Positions 54,362 to 61,899 of a DNA stretch of 64,000 nucleotides are shown here, one piece after another; within the stretch, counting starts at the first letter, position 1; the number at the start of each line of letters is the position of its first letter. This DNA is from Kaistella carnis (GTDB taxonomy: Bacteria > Bacteroidota > Bacteroidia > Flavobacteriales > Weeksellaceae). The stretch spans positions 3,162,001-3,226,000 of the forward strand of contig NZ_CP034159.1 of the NCBI RefSeq assembly GCF_003860585.1. The letters run 5' to 3'. The position numbers were made by a program, and so were the translations under genes. Under the pieces are notes generated by a model that was not told the DNA's origin, did no database searches, and saw nothing but the letters and a program-made list of their open reading frames with translations.

Positions 54362-54826
54362 TTACATAAAAGGCTTCATCTCATCCTCAATTTTCTTCCT
54401 TAAATCCATCAGTTTAATCGCATATTTTTCCATCTGCATATCTTGCTCGGTCTTCGGTACAAACTTCGGAACTTCCACAGAGTTTCCTTCATCATTAACC
54501 GCAACGAAAACAATAATGCAGTGCGTTTTCTTTTCAAAATCTTTGCTTTTGATGTTGCGTGAAAAAACATTGATGGCAATATGCATACTCGCTTTTCCGG
54601 TGTAAATTACTTCGGCTTCCACTTTTACAATATGACCAATTTTAATGGGCGAGTAAAACCGAATTCCACCCACGTAAACCGTTACGCAATAACTCGAAGC
54701 CCAAGAACTCGCACACGCATAACCCGCCTGGTCAATCCATTTCATTACACTTCCACCGTGAACATTACCACCATAATTTACATCGCTCGGCTCCGATATA
54801 AACTGAAAAACTGTTTTATTTTGCAT
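54362..54826 (-). CDS. Acyl-CoA thioesterase (hotdog fold, YciA-type)
   Basis: This 154-residue protein hydrolyses acyl-CoA. SDVNYGGNVHGGSVMKWIDQAGYACAS carries the hotdog helix with the conserved Asp/Gly, then VTVYVGGIRFYSPIKIGHIVKVEAEVIYTGKASMHI, as in YciA-type thioesterases. Length is normal. The start ATG 54826 (MQNKTVFQFISEP) fits the family. Its physiological acyl-CoA is not determined. It stands alone between the giant gene and the LysM gene. Confidence 0.9.
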   Translation of the reverse strand: MQNKTVFQFISEPSDVNYGGNVHGGSVMKWIDQAGYACASSWASSYCVTVYVGGIRFYSPIKIGHIVKVEAEVIYTGKASMHIAINVFSRNIKSKDFEKKTHCIIVFVAVNDEGNSVEVPKFVPKTEQDMQMEKYAIKLMDLRKKIEDEMKPFM

Positions 54827-55069
54827 AAATCTTTAATTAAAAATTAAAATTAAGACTTTTTTAATCTTAAGCGTAATTGGAAAGTGGTTTTGTTGGATTT
54901 ATTGTCAAAAAGAATAGAAACAAATCTATATTCCCTTTAAAATCAGTTAATTGAAAAATTAGATAAAATTTTTAACAGATTTTAACATCGTAAATGCACA
55001 CATTTTGAAGAGTTACTTGCGCTGAGGAAAATCTTTAGCAATTCACATTAACATTAAAAATTAAAAACA

Positions 55070-55534
55070 ATGGGATTAGGATCATTTTTAAAAAACGTAG
55101 GTGAGAAAATTTTTGGCGGAGGAGAAACTCCGGAAGAGCAGGCACAAAAAGTGAGAAATCACGTATCGAAATATGGTTTTGATACTTCTGGGCTAACTTT
55201 TACAGTGAAAGATGATAAAGTAACCATTGCTGGAGACGCGAAGAGCTGGGAAGAAAAAGGCAAGATTTATGTCGCTGCCGGTAACGTAGAAGGAATCGAT
55301 GGTGTAACCGACAATATGACCGTAAAAGTTGCGCCGGTACAAGCGTCAACTCCAGAACCTGCACAAGTACAGGTTAAATATCACACCGTTCAAAGTGGTG
55401 AATCACTTTCTAAAATTTCTAAAGAATTTTATGGTGACCCAAATCAGTACAACAAAATTTTTGAAGCGAACAAGCCAATGCTTTCAGATCCTGATAAAAT
55501 TTATCCAGGACAGGTTTTGGTTATTCCTCAATAA
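55070..55534 (+). CDS. BON-LysM domain protein (YgaU-like)
   Basis: This 154-residue protein starts with MGLGSFLKNVGEKIFGGGETPEEQAQ. A BON domain follows (about 30-90: VRNHVSKYGFDTSGLTFTVKDDKVTI, GIDGVTDNMTVK), then a LysM domain at about 104-152 (KYHTVQSGESLSKISKEFYGDPNQYNKIF... PGQVLVIP). LysM binds peptidoglycan or related polymers. E. coli YgaU (Kbp) has the same two domains and binds K+. There is no signal peptide, so it is expected in the cytoplasm. The K+-binding role is a family inference. Confidence 0.93.
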   Translation: MGLGSFLKNVGEKIFGGGETPEEQAQKVRNHVSKYGFDTSGLTFTVKDDKVTIAGDAKSWEEKGKIYVAAGNVEGIDGVTDNMTVKVAPVQASTPEPAQVQVKYHTVQSGESLSKISKEFYGDPNQYNKIFEANKPMLSDPDKIYPGQVLVIPQ

Positions 55535-55558
55535 GATAAGTAAAATCATTTTTATAAG

Positions 55559-55590
55559 AAATTCGGCTCTATTAAAGCCGAATTTTTTTT
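55559..55590 (+). terminator. Terminator of the LysM gene
   Basis: AAATTCGGCT / AGCCGAATTT stem around CTATTAA, followed by TTTTTTT, 25 bp after the stop codon. Confidence 0.85.
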
Positions 55591-55602
55591 ATGTTTGTGA
55601 TT

Positions 55603-55956
55603 ATGAAAAAAGTATTTTATCTAAAAACTTGCGGAACCTGTACCAAGATATTGAAGATGTTCGATATTTCCGATTGGGAACTTCGCGAAATTAAAAGCTC
55701 GCCAATAACCGAAGAAGAGTTGGAGGACATGTATAAGCTGACCAATTCTTACGAAGCGCTATTCAGCAGAAGATCAACACAGATCAAAGCACAGAATATC
55801 GATGTAAAATCTTTAGGAGAAAAGGATTTCAAAAAATTGCTTTTAGAACATTATTCCTTTTTGAAGCGACCTGTTTTTGTGACGGATCAAGAAATTTTTA
55901 TTGGAAATGAAAAACAAAATATCGAAAAATTAGAACATTTTTTTAACAGGAAATGA
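55603..55956 (+). CDS. ArsC/Spx-like thioredoxin-fold protein
   Basis: The product has 117 residues from ATG 55603; an ATG at 55591 lies within the terminator tail and adds four residues. MKKVFYLKTCGTCTKILKMF contains a CxxC motif, and the later segments ITEEELEDMYKLTNSYEALFSRRS and LEHYSFLKRPVFVTDQEIFIGN match ArsC-related proteins. It might reduce arsenate or act as a thiol switch like Spx. The single CxxC resembles Spx, but no proof is available. It overlaps the following gene by 4 bp. Confidence 0.8.
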   Translation: MKKVFYLKTCGTCTKILKMFDISDWELREIKSSPITEEELEDMYKLTNSYEALFSRRSTQIKAQNIDVKSLGEKDFKKLLLEHYSFLKRPVFVTDQEIFIGNEKQNIEKLEHFFNRK

Positions 55957-56192
55957 TAAAGCTTTTATTCTTGCTTGTTTTTTCCCTAGGTCTTACTGCA
56001 CAAACGGTTTATAAAACGACCTCAGGAAGTAAATACCATCTTGCTGAATGTAGAATGGTAAAAAATGTGTCTTCTTCTTTGACTTTAGATAAAGTACTTC
56101 GTAGTGGACTGACGCCCTGCAAAATTTGTCGGCCGCCCTTTCAGCGTACATTAGGAATTATTTCTACCCCTAAAAAAAACACCCGGCGTTAA
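55953..56192 (+). CDS. Small secreted protein with a Cys-His metal-binding pattern
   Basis: The product has 79 residues with a signal peptide (MIKLLFLLVFSLGLTAQ). The mature part has YHLAECRMVKN and GLTPCKICRPP, together resembling the Ada/nuclease-associated metal-binding motif YHx(4)Cx(~30)PCxxC, in which a His and three Cys could bind zinc. The gene overlaps the ArsC-like gene by 4 bp (ATGA), so the two are co-translated. Function unknown. Confidence 0.65.
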   Translation: MIKLLFLLVFSLGLTAQTVYKTTSGSKYHLAECRMVKNVSSSLTLDKVLRSGLTPCKICRPPFQRTLGIISTPKKNTRR

Positions 56193-56290
56193 TTCTGTAA
56201 ACCGGTGTTCTGCTATAACAAAAGCAGGGACCCGATGCAAAAGAAACACAAAGATTGGGAACAATTTTTGTTTCCAACACGTACCAAAAT

Positions 56291-56330
56291 AAAACCGTCT
56301 TATCAAAAATGACAAGACGGTTTTACTTTT
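56291..56330. terminator. Bidirectional terminator between convergent genes
   Basis: AAAACCGTCTT / AAGACGGTTTT stem with a long loop and TACTTTTTTT tail. It serves the minus-strand gene that ends at 56337 and may also stop the plus-strand ArsC-like operon. Confidence 0.8.
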
Positions 56331-56336
56331 TTTACC

Positions 56337-56786
56337 TTATTTCTTACTTCTTCTTTCCAGTAAATTATAAACGCCAATACTTACTACCGCGCCTAAAAGA
56401 TAATATCCCGTCGTCATCCACTTTTTTTGATCCGTATCGGTGGCTTTGTTATTTCCTAGAAGTTGATCTGCTAAACCAATGGTTCCTGCTGCTCCCAATA
56501 ATCCGGTTCCCAAAGTTTTTGAAATGATTTGAGAAGTATTCGTAGAGGTAGCTAGTGTTGAAAATAAGAGGGCATTCGATAGAATGTTTCCGCCCATCGC
56601 TGCCGCATAAACCTGTTCTTCATCGGTAACGGGAGCGTCAACCTTTTCCAGAGAAGTTCGTACAGCTTCCTCTCCAACCTGGTCCAGATTAGGAGCTCCT
56701 TTTGTGCATTTTTTAAAGATTTCGTGAACGCCTGTGAGTGCTAAAGCACCTGCTAAACCTGCAATGCTTCTGTTGATAAATGACAT
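56337..56786 (-). CDS. Small membrane protein of unknown function
   Basis: The product has 149 residues from ATG 56786. An upstream in-frame ATG at 56834 adds a 16-residue extension lying in the sequence after the old gcvT terminator. At least four hydrophobic segments (SIAGLAGALALTGVH, ILSNALLFSTLATS, LGTGLLGAAGTIGLAD, YYLLGAVVSIGVYNLL) suggest a membrane protein with about 4 helices. I do not recognise the family. It appears alone on its transcript. Confidence 0.6.
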   Translation of the reverse strand: MSFINRSIAGLAGALALTGVHEIFKKCTKGAPNLDQVGEEAVRTSLEKVDAPVTDEEQVYAAAMGGNILSNALLFSTLATSTNTSQIISKTLGTGLLGAAGTIGLADQLLGNNKATDTDQKKWMTTGYYLLGAVVSIGVYNLLERRSKK

Positions 56787-56839
56787 AATATTTAGATTTT
56801 TAGTGAGCAAAAAGGACTGCGAAAACAATGCCACATAAA

Positions 56840-56867
56840 AAAAGCAAGTGAAAAAATCACCTGCTTT
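56840..56867 (-). terminator. Orphaned terminator of gcvT
   Basis: On the minus strand, AAAGCAGGTGA / TCACTTGCTTTTTTT forms a stem with a T-tract. Removing the IS element and one target copy would put it about 17 bp after the gcvT stop. It now lies about 1 kb away from gcvT. Confidence 0.7.
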
Positions 56868-56884
56868 ATCTTGTCTGAAACTGT

Positions 56885-56892
56885 ATATTATT
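56885..56892. repeat. Left target-site duplication ATATTATT
   Basis: Identical to 57877-57884 and directly flanking the IS1595-family element. Eight bases is the usual length for this family. Confidence 0.8.
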
Positions 56893-57876
56893 TATGTATG
56901 TCCGTAACTTCCCATAATTCCGTATATTTGTTTGATAATTAAATAATTGAGATGAATATTTTTAGTTTTGGCGTAGAGTTTAGCAGTGAAGAGGATTGTA
57001 TATCTCATTTTAAAGCAGAACGTGACAAAATTGGCGTTTCCTGCAAGTGCGGAAAAACTGATTTTTTTTGGATTAAAAGCAGATTAAGTTACGAGTGTAA
57101 ATCTTGTAGAAAGCGAACTACATTACGAAGTGGAACCATCATGGAAAATTCCAATTTGTCCTTTCTAGTTTGGTATAAAGCGATGTTTTTGATGAGTGCA
57201 ACAAAAAAAGGATTTTCTGCTAAAGAAATGCAAAGGCAATTAGGTTTGAAGCGCTATGAGCCAGTTTGGGCTATGATGCACAAATTGAGAAAAGCGATGG
57301 GAAAACGAGATGAAAGATACACTTTAGAGGGCATGATTGAAATGGATGAAGGGTATTTTACAGTTGAATCTAGAGAACTGGAACAAGAGAAAGGGATTCG
57401 TGGAAGAGGTGCAGTTGGAAAGCAAAATGTTGCAGTGATGGCGGAATCTACGCCATTAGAAAATATAGAAACAGGAGAGACATCGAAATCTTGTAGATAT
57501 TTTAAAGCAATAGTATTAGAAGATCATACAGCAGAGGGAATTAATGAGACTATTAAAGAATCTTTGGCAGAATCCAGCATAGTTTTTACAGATCAAAGCA
57601 CGTCATATGTTGATATATCACAACTTGTAGAAATTCATATTTCAGAAAAATCTTCGAAAGAAACTACAAAAGATACTTTGCGTTGGGTTCACATATTTAT
57701 CAGTAATGCGAAAAGGAATTTATTAGGAAATTACCACAAAATAAAACGCAAAAACCTTCAACTTTATCTAAATGAGTTTGTTTATAAGTTAAATCGGAGA
57801 TATTTTGAAGATAAACTGTTCGATAGACTTGTGATAGCAAGCATTACAGGAGTATGATGAAAAACGGATATACATT
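56893..57876. mobile_element. IS1595-family insertion sequence
   Basis: The 984-bp element has imperfect terminal inverted repeats: left TATGTATGTCCGTAACTTC, right (on the minus strand) AATGTATATCCGTTTTTC. It has one intact transposase gene and an 8-bp target duplication, ATATTATT. It lies between gcvT and the former gcvT terminator. Because the duplication is exact, insertion was probably recent, and the element could still be active. Confidence 0.85.
56952..57857 (+). CDS. IS1595-family transposase
   Basis: This is a 301-residue DDE/N-type transposase. A zinc ribbon occupies the N-terminus (CKCGKTDFFWIKSRLSYECKSC, about 31-55). The catalytic residues are seen in MIEMDEGYF, SIVFTDQSTSYVD and HIFISNAKRNLLGNYHKI (the last carrying the H-N rather than E pattern). 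Full length without frameshift suggests it is functional. It moves its element by cut-and-paste at AT-rich sites with 8-bp duplication. Confidence 0.92.
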   Translation: MNIFSFGVEFSSEEDCISHFKAERDKIGVSCKCGKTDFFWIKSRLSYECKSCRKRTTLRSGTIMENSNLSFLVWYKAMFLMSATKKGFSAKEMQRQLGLKRYEPVWAMMHKLRKAMGKRDERYTLEGMIEMDEGYFTVESRELEQEKGIRGRGAVGKQNVAVMAESTPLENIETGETSKSCRYFKAIVLEDHTAEGINETIKESLAESSIVFTDQSTSYVDISQLVEIHISEKSSKETTKDTLRWVHIFISNAKRNLLGNYHKIKRKNLQLYLNEFVYKLNRRYFEDKLFDRLVIASITGV

Positions 57877-57884
57877 ATATTATT
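57877..57884. repeat. Right target-site duplication ATATTATT
   Basis: Matches 56885-56892. Its last two bases are also part of the gcvT stop codon (57883-57885), so the insertion fell right behind the gene without altering its product. Confidence 0.8.
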
Positions 57885-58962
57885 AAACAAAAGGAGTTTT
57901 TACTACTTTTGCCGGAACATTTTTATTCCTGATTTGAATATAAATGTCTGAACCGACTTTATTATGATCGGTCGCCACATAAGCCAAACCAATTCCAATA
58001 TTTTTCATCGGACTCATCGTGCCGGAAGTTACTTTTCCAATTTCATTTCCTTCCGCATCCACGACCAAATAATCATGTCTCGGGATTGCTCGTTCCTGCA
58101 TTTCGAAACCAACGAGTTTTTTAGTAACTCCTTCTTCTTTTTGTTTTGCAAAACGCTCTTTGTCCACAAAATCTTTATCGAATTTCGTGATCCAGCCTAA
58201 ACCTGCCTCCAGCGGCGAAGTCGTATCATCAATATCATTTCCGTATAAGCAGAATCCTTTTTCTAAACGTAAAGTATCTCTGGACGCCAATCCACAAGGA
58301 ATCAATCCAAATTCTTCGCCGGCTTCTATGATCGCATCCCAAAGTTTAAGGGCATCTTCATTTTTAAAATAAATTTCGAAACCGCCGCTTCCTGTATAAC
58401 CGGTATTTGAAATAATCACGTCTGAAACTCCCGCAACCGTTCCCACAGAAAAATGATAATACGGAATCTCTGAAAGATTTATATCCGTTATTTTTTGTAA
58501 TGTTTCCGTCGCTTTCGGACCTTGAATCGCCAAAAGGGACATTTCATCTGAAGCATTGGTTAATTTCGCTCCAAATTTCTCATTGTGTTTCGAAATATGA
58601 TCCCAGTCTTTCTCGATATTAGAAGCATTTACGACCACAAAATATTTTTCATCCGTCATCTTATAAACGATCAAATCGTCTACAATTCCGCCGTTTCCGT
58701 TTGGTAAACATGTGTACTGCGCCTTTCCGTTTTCAAGGGAATTCACATTATTGGTTCCTACATACTGGAGCAAATCTTTTGCAGCAGGACCTTCCACGAA
58801 AAACTGACCCATGTGAGAAACATCAAATAATCCTACTTTTTCACGCACTGCAAAATGCTCCTGCGTAACACCGCCATATTGTACGGGCATTTCAAAACCT
58901 GCAAAAGGCACCATTTTCGCACCAAGCGATACGTGTTTATCAAATAACGAAGTTCTTTTCAT
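57883..58962 (-). CDS. gcvT: Aminomethyltransferase, glycine cleavage T protein
   Basis: The 359-residue protein transfers the methylene of aminomethyl-H-protein to tetrahydrofolate in the glycine cleavage complex. The start [28 protein letters not shown] fits Gcv[27 protein letters not shown] and [20 protein letters not shown] are typical. All domains are present and length is normal. The insertion sequence lies 7 bp beyond its stop, separating it from its terminator, so read-through into the element is likely. The gcvH and gcvP genes are elsewhere. Confidence 0.96.
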   Translation of the reverse strand: MKRTSLFDKHVSLGAKMVPFAGFEMPVQYGGVTQEHFAVREKVGLFDVSHMGQFFVEGPAAKDLLQYVGTNNVNSLENGKAQYTCLPNGNGGIVDDLIVYKMTDEKYFVVVNASNIEKDWDHISKHNEKFGAKLTNASDEMSLLAIQGPKATETLQKITDINLSEIPYYHFSVGTVAGVSDVIISNTGYTGSGGFEIYFKNEDALKLWDAIIEAGEEFGLIPCGLASRDTLRLEKGFCLYGNDIDDTTSPLEAGLGWITKFDKDFVDKERFAKQKEEGVTKKLVGFEMQERAIPRHDYLVVDAEGNEIGKVTSGTMSPMKNIGIGLAYVATDHNKVGSDIYIQIRNKNVPAKVVKTPFV

Positions 58963-59024
58963 ATTATCTTTTTATTATTTAAATTATTTTTCAGGAGCAA
59001 CAGGATTGTTGCCTTTTTTGAAGA

Positions 59025-59099
59025 CCCGTCCCGCTCTCCACTCTATCTTTTTTTCGTCGTTCCTCCTCAAAAAAGGATGCCGTTCCGATCGGGGCTATC
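59025..59099 (-). repeat. Dispersed intergenic repeat, diverged copy B2
   Basis: On the minus strand it reads ATAGCCCCGATCGGAACGGC, ATCCTTTTTTGAGGAGG, a centre, GATAGAGTGGAGAGCGGGAC. It shares the GCCCCGA.CGGA and AGCGGGAC arms with B1 and, more distantly, the A copies. Confidence 0.6.
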
Positions 59100-59183
59100 A
59101 TCACTTTCTCTTTCTTTTTCAAACGAGGTTGGGTAGAAGAGGACTTGTATAATTGAGCTCAAGAAATTACCTTCAACTATCAA

Positions 59184-59693
59184 CTAAAGCCTGTCTTTAT
59201 ATTCCCCCAGAATAATCTTAAACCATTCCGTAAAATGCTCCGGATTAGATTTAATTTCTTCATCCAGTGCTTCCATCGTTATAAATCTAATTTCTGAAAC
59301 TTCATCTGAATTTAGAGTAAAATCTCCGTTGTAATGTCCGGTGAACACATGATCCAGTTCGTGTTCCCAAAGATTTCCACCTACATCGGCTTTGTAAATA
59401 AAGTGAAATTTTGGAGTCAGCTCTGCTTCAATTCCCAATTCTTCTTTTAAGCGACGTTGCGCACCTTCCATGTAAGTTTCATCAACTCTTGGGTGGGAAC
59501 AGACGGCATTGGTCCATTGGTTAGGAGAATGGTATTTTTCTGCGGCTCTTTTCTGCAGCAGAATCTCACCCTTCTCATTAAATAAAAAAACCGAAAAAGC
59601 CCGGTGCAGAATTCCATTTTTGTGAGCCTGCATTTTATCCATCAGGCCCAAAACTTCGTCCTTCTCTGAAATTAAAACTACTTGTTCTTCCAT
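59184..59693 (-). CDS. idi: Isopentenyl-diphosphate delta-isomerase type 1
   Basis: The product has 169 residues from ATG 59693; a longer frame to 59774 would add a non-homologous 27 residues. The Nudix-like enzyme shows AHKNGILHRAFSVFLFNEKGEILLQKRA, the conserved SPNQWTNAVCSHPR with the catalytic cysteine in CSHP, and LKEELGIEAE as the Nudix Glu helix. It interconverts IPP and DMAPP to feed isoprenoid synthesis, including menaquinone. It stands alone. Confidence 0.93.
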   Translation of the reverse strand: MEEQVVLISEKDEVLGLMDKMQAHKNGILHRAFSVFLFNEKGEILLQKRAAEKYHSPNQWTNAVCSHPRVDETYMEGAQRRLKEELGIEAELTPKFHFIYKADVGGNLWEHELDHVFTGHYNGDFTLNSDEVSEIRFITMEALDEEIKSNPEHFTEWFKIILGEYKDRL

Positions 59694-59901
59694 CTTCACA
59701 AAATTAACATTAATATATCTATTGGGAAAATTTTCAACCCTCATTTCAAATAGAAAAATAAAGCAGATCTGCACGAATATTCTTTAATTGAAAGAAATAG
59801 TTGTAAAGCTGACTGCAGATTTCATTTTTTATAATGAAAAGAAAAGTCTCAGTGCATAATGATTACATTGATTTAATAGGCTGCAAATCAATGAAAAGTT
59901 G

Positions 59902-59909
59902 TAAATTTG
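59902..59909 (+). promoter_or_regulatory. -7 box TAAATTTG before the HAD-like gene
   Basis: It matches TAnnTTTG, 15 bp upstream of the ATG at 59925. It overlaps a TTG codon at 59907, which argues against that TTG as a start since the RNA would begin after it. Confidence 0.5.
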
Positions 59910-59924
59910 CACCTTAAATTTTTG

Positions 59925-60329
59925 ATGATGGAATTAGAATATAAAGATCATTTAAGCCCAATGTTGAAGGGAGATGTGAAAAATTATCTCATTGATATTG
60001 ATGGAACAATCACAGATGACGTGCCGAATGAAGAGCCCGAAAGAATGATTACCGCAGAACCTTATCTGGACGCCTTGGAAACCATTAACAGATGGTACGA
60101 CCAAGGTCATATCATTTGCTTTTTTACATCCAGAACCGAAAACTTAAAACAGATTACCATCGACTGGCTCGATAAACATGGCTTCAAATATCATAGTGTC
60201 CTTTGTGGGAAACCGCGGGGAGGCAATTACCACTGGATTGATAATCATTTGGTAAAAGCAACCCGGTATAAAGGGAAATTTACCGACATGGTGGAGAAAC
60301 AGGAAACAATTGAAGTTTTTAAAGATTAA
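59925..60329 (+). CDS. HAD-like phosphatase family protein
   Basis: The product has 134 residues (start ATG 59925 or 59928). KNYLIDIDGTITDDVPNEEPERM holds the HAD motif I DxDGT, CFFTSRTENLKQITIDWL carries motif II (TSR), and GKPRGGNYHWIDNHLVKA supplies the later lysine. Bacteroidetes relatives are sometimes annotated as phosphoheptose isomerase or LNS2-like, without good support. A short HAD phosphatase or a regulatory LNS2-like domain is most likely. It is 9 bp upstream of the D-3-phosphoglycerate dehydrogenase gene, so they form an operon. Confidence 0.75.
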   Translation: MMELEYKDHLSPMLKGDVKNYLIDIDGTITDDVPNEEPERMITAEPYLDALETINRWYDQGHIICFFTSRTENLKQITIDWLDKHGFKYHSVLCGKPRGGNYHWIDNHLVKATRYKGKFTDMVEKQETIEVFKD

Positions 60330-60338
60330 GAATAAAAG

Positions 60339-61298
60339 ATGAAGATATTAGCAAATGACGGTTTAGATCAATCAGGTATTGATGCATTGACTGAAAGTGG
60401 TTTCGAAGTGATCACCCAAAAAGTTCCACAAGAGTTTTTAGCGGATTTTATTAATGAACATCAGATTCGAACTTTGCTAGTTCGAAGCGCGACGGAAGTT
60501 CGCAAAGAACTCATTGATGCTTGCCCTAGTTTAGAGATCATCGGTCGTGGTGGCGTTGGTATGGATAATATTGATGTGGAGTACGCCCGGTCAAAAAACA
60601 TACATGTTATTAATACGCCTTCAGCTTCTTCAGCATCAGTGGCAGAATTGGTTTTTGCCCATTTATTTTGTGGTGCCCGTTTTTTACAGGATTCCAACAG
60701 AAAAATGCCACTTCTGGGTGATTCGCAATTTAACCAGTTAAAAAAAACCTATGCTGCAGGAATTGAACTGCGCGGCAAAACCATTGGTATTGTGGGGATG
60801 GGAAGAATCGGTCAGGAGGTTGCCAGAATTGCCCTTGGTTTGGGAATGCGAGTAATTGCAGCGGACAACAATATTGGAAAAGCGAGTATTAAGGTAAAGT
60901 TTTACAATAATCAGTTCATCAATGTTGACATTGAAACTGAACCGCTGGAAGACGTATTAAAGCATGCTGATTTCATAACCCTTCATGTTCCTGCTCAAAA
61001 AGAAGGTTGCATGATCGGTGCTCCGGAAATTTCTAAAATGAAAGACGGCGTGGTGATTATCAATTGTAGCAGAGGTGGAGTTGTTGAAGAAGATGCCTTA
61101 TTAGAAGCCCTGAATTCTGGAAAAGTTGCCTTCGCCGGTCTGGATGTTTTTAATAATGAACCGACCCCTTCAAAAGAAATTTTGAACCATCCGAAAATTT
61201 CCTTAACACCTCACACCGGAGCATCAACTGTAGAAGCTCAGGATCGTATCGGACTTTCTTTAGCGGAGCAGATCTGCAGTATTTTGCAGATTCACTAA
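60339..61298 (+). CDS. serA: D-3-phosphoglycerate dehydrogenase
   Basis: The product has 319 residues. IIGRGGVGMDNIDVEYARS and VINTPSASSASVAEL are typical of the substrate domain. GIVGMGRIGQEVARIALGLGM is the NAD-binding GxGxxG loop. The catalytic Arg lies in IINCSRGGVVEEDALLEAL, Glu in GLDVFNNEP and His in LTPHTGAST. It catalyses the first step of serine synthesis. It lacks a C-terminal ACT domain, as in short SerA forms. It is the second gene of the operon with the HAD-like protein. Confidence 0.9.
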   Translation: MKILANDGLDQSGIDALTESGFEVITQKVPQEFLADFINEHQIRTLLVRSATEVRKELIDACPSLEIIGRGGVGMDNIDVEYARSKNIHVINTPSASSASVAELVFAHLFCGARFLQDSNRKMPLLGDSQFNQLKKTYAAGIELRGKTIGIVGMGRIGQEVARIALGLGMRVIAADNNIGKASIKVKFYNNQFINVDIETEPLEDVLKHADFITLHVPAQKEGCMIGAPEISKMKDGVVIINCSRGGVVEEDALLEALNSGKVAFAGLDVFNNEPTPSKEILNHPKISLTPHTGASTVEAQDRIGLSLAEQICSILQIH

Positions 61299-61318
61299 AA
61301 ACTGAACTATTTTAAAAA

Positions 61319-61352
61319 TAAAAAGACGCACCATTTGGCGCGTCTTTTTTTA
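61319..61352. terminator. Bidirectional terminator between serA and mscL
   Basis: AAAAAGACGC / GCGCGTCTTTTTTT stem (about 10 bp) around an AT-rich loop. It is 20 bp after the serA stop and 18 bp beyond the mscL stop on the other strand. Confidence 0.85.
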
Positions 61353-61369
61353 ATCATCATAAAAAACGA

Positions 61370-61741
61370 TTATTTGTTTTTCAACAGATCTCTAATTTCA
61401 GTCAATAATACTTGATCGTCAGTTGGTCCGGCTGGAGCAACTTCTTTTGGCTTATTAACTTTGTTTACCGCTTTTATAACCATAAACAACACCAAAGCGA
61501 TCACGAAGAAACTTAGCACTGCAGAAAGGAAGTTTCCATATTGCACCCCGTTCCAGGTAAGTTGTGCGATATTTTCTGCACCCGCTGCTTTCAGAGCTGG
61601 ATTTAACAGTAGTGGAGTAATTACATCATCTACAAAAGAGGAAACAATTTTTCCAAATGCACCACCAATGATAACAGCTACAGCTAAATCTACTACATTG
61701 CCTTTGAATGCAAAATCTTTAAATTCTTGTACTAATCCCAT
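61370..61741 (-). CDS. mscL: Large-conductance mechanosensitive channel
   Basis: This 123-residue membrane protein starts GLVQEFKDFAFKGNVVDLAVAVIIGGAFGKIVSSFVDDVI, which matches MscL's first helix. A second helix (FLSAVLSFFVIALVLFMVIKAVN) follows, then a C-terminal cytoplasmic helix (DDQVLLTEIRDLLKN). It opens under membrane tension to release solutes during osmotic downshift. A -7-like TATTTTTG (61769-61776) lies 28 bp upstream. It complements the K+/H+ antiporter in osmotic control. Confidence 0.96.
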   Translation of the reverse strand: MGLVQEFKDFAFKGNVVDLAVAVIIGGAFGKIVSSFVDDVITPLLLNPALKAAGAENIAQLTWNGVQYGNFLSAVLSFFVIALVLFMVIKAVNKVNKPKEVAPAGPTDDQVLLTEIRDLLKNK

Positions 61742-61768
61742 AATTTTATGTTTTTATCTTTAATAGTG

Positions 61769-61776
61769 CAAAAATA
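61769..61776 (-). promoter_or_regulatory. Possible -7 box TATTTTTG of mscL
   Basis: It matches TAnnTTTG on the minus strand, 28 bp before the ATG. No -33 TTG at standard spacing. Confidence 0.35.
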
Positions 61777-61899
61777 GTTAATTAAATTATAAAATTCGGA
61801 ATATATTGCTGAAATTCACAATGTTTATAAAATAATCTGCTAAAAATATAAGAAAAGTATATTTTTCAGTAACTTATAATGAATTAATTATTTGACGAA

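Noticed and set aside
59907..59924. TTG codon as start of the HAD-like gene
   Set aside because: The TTG lies inside the TAAATTTG -7 box, so the RNA would begin after it; ATG 59925 or 59928 is preferred.
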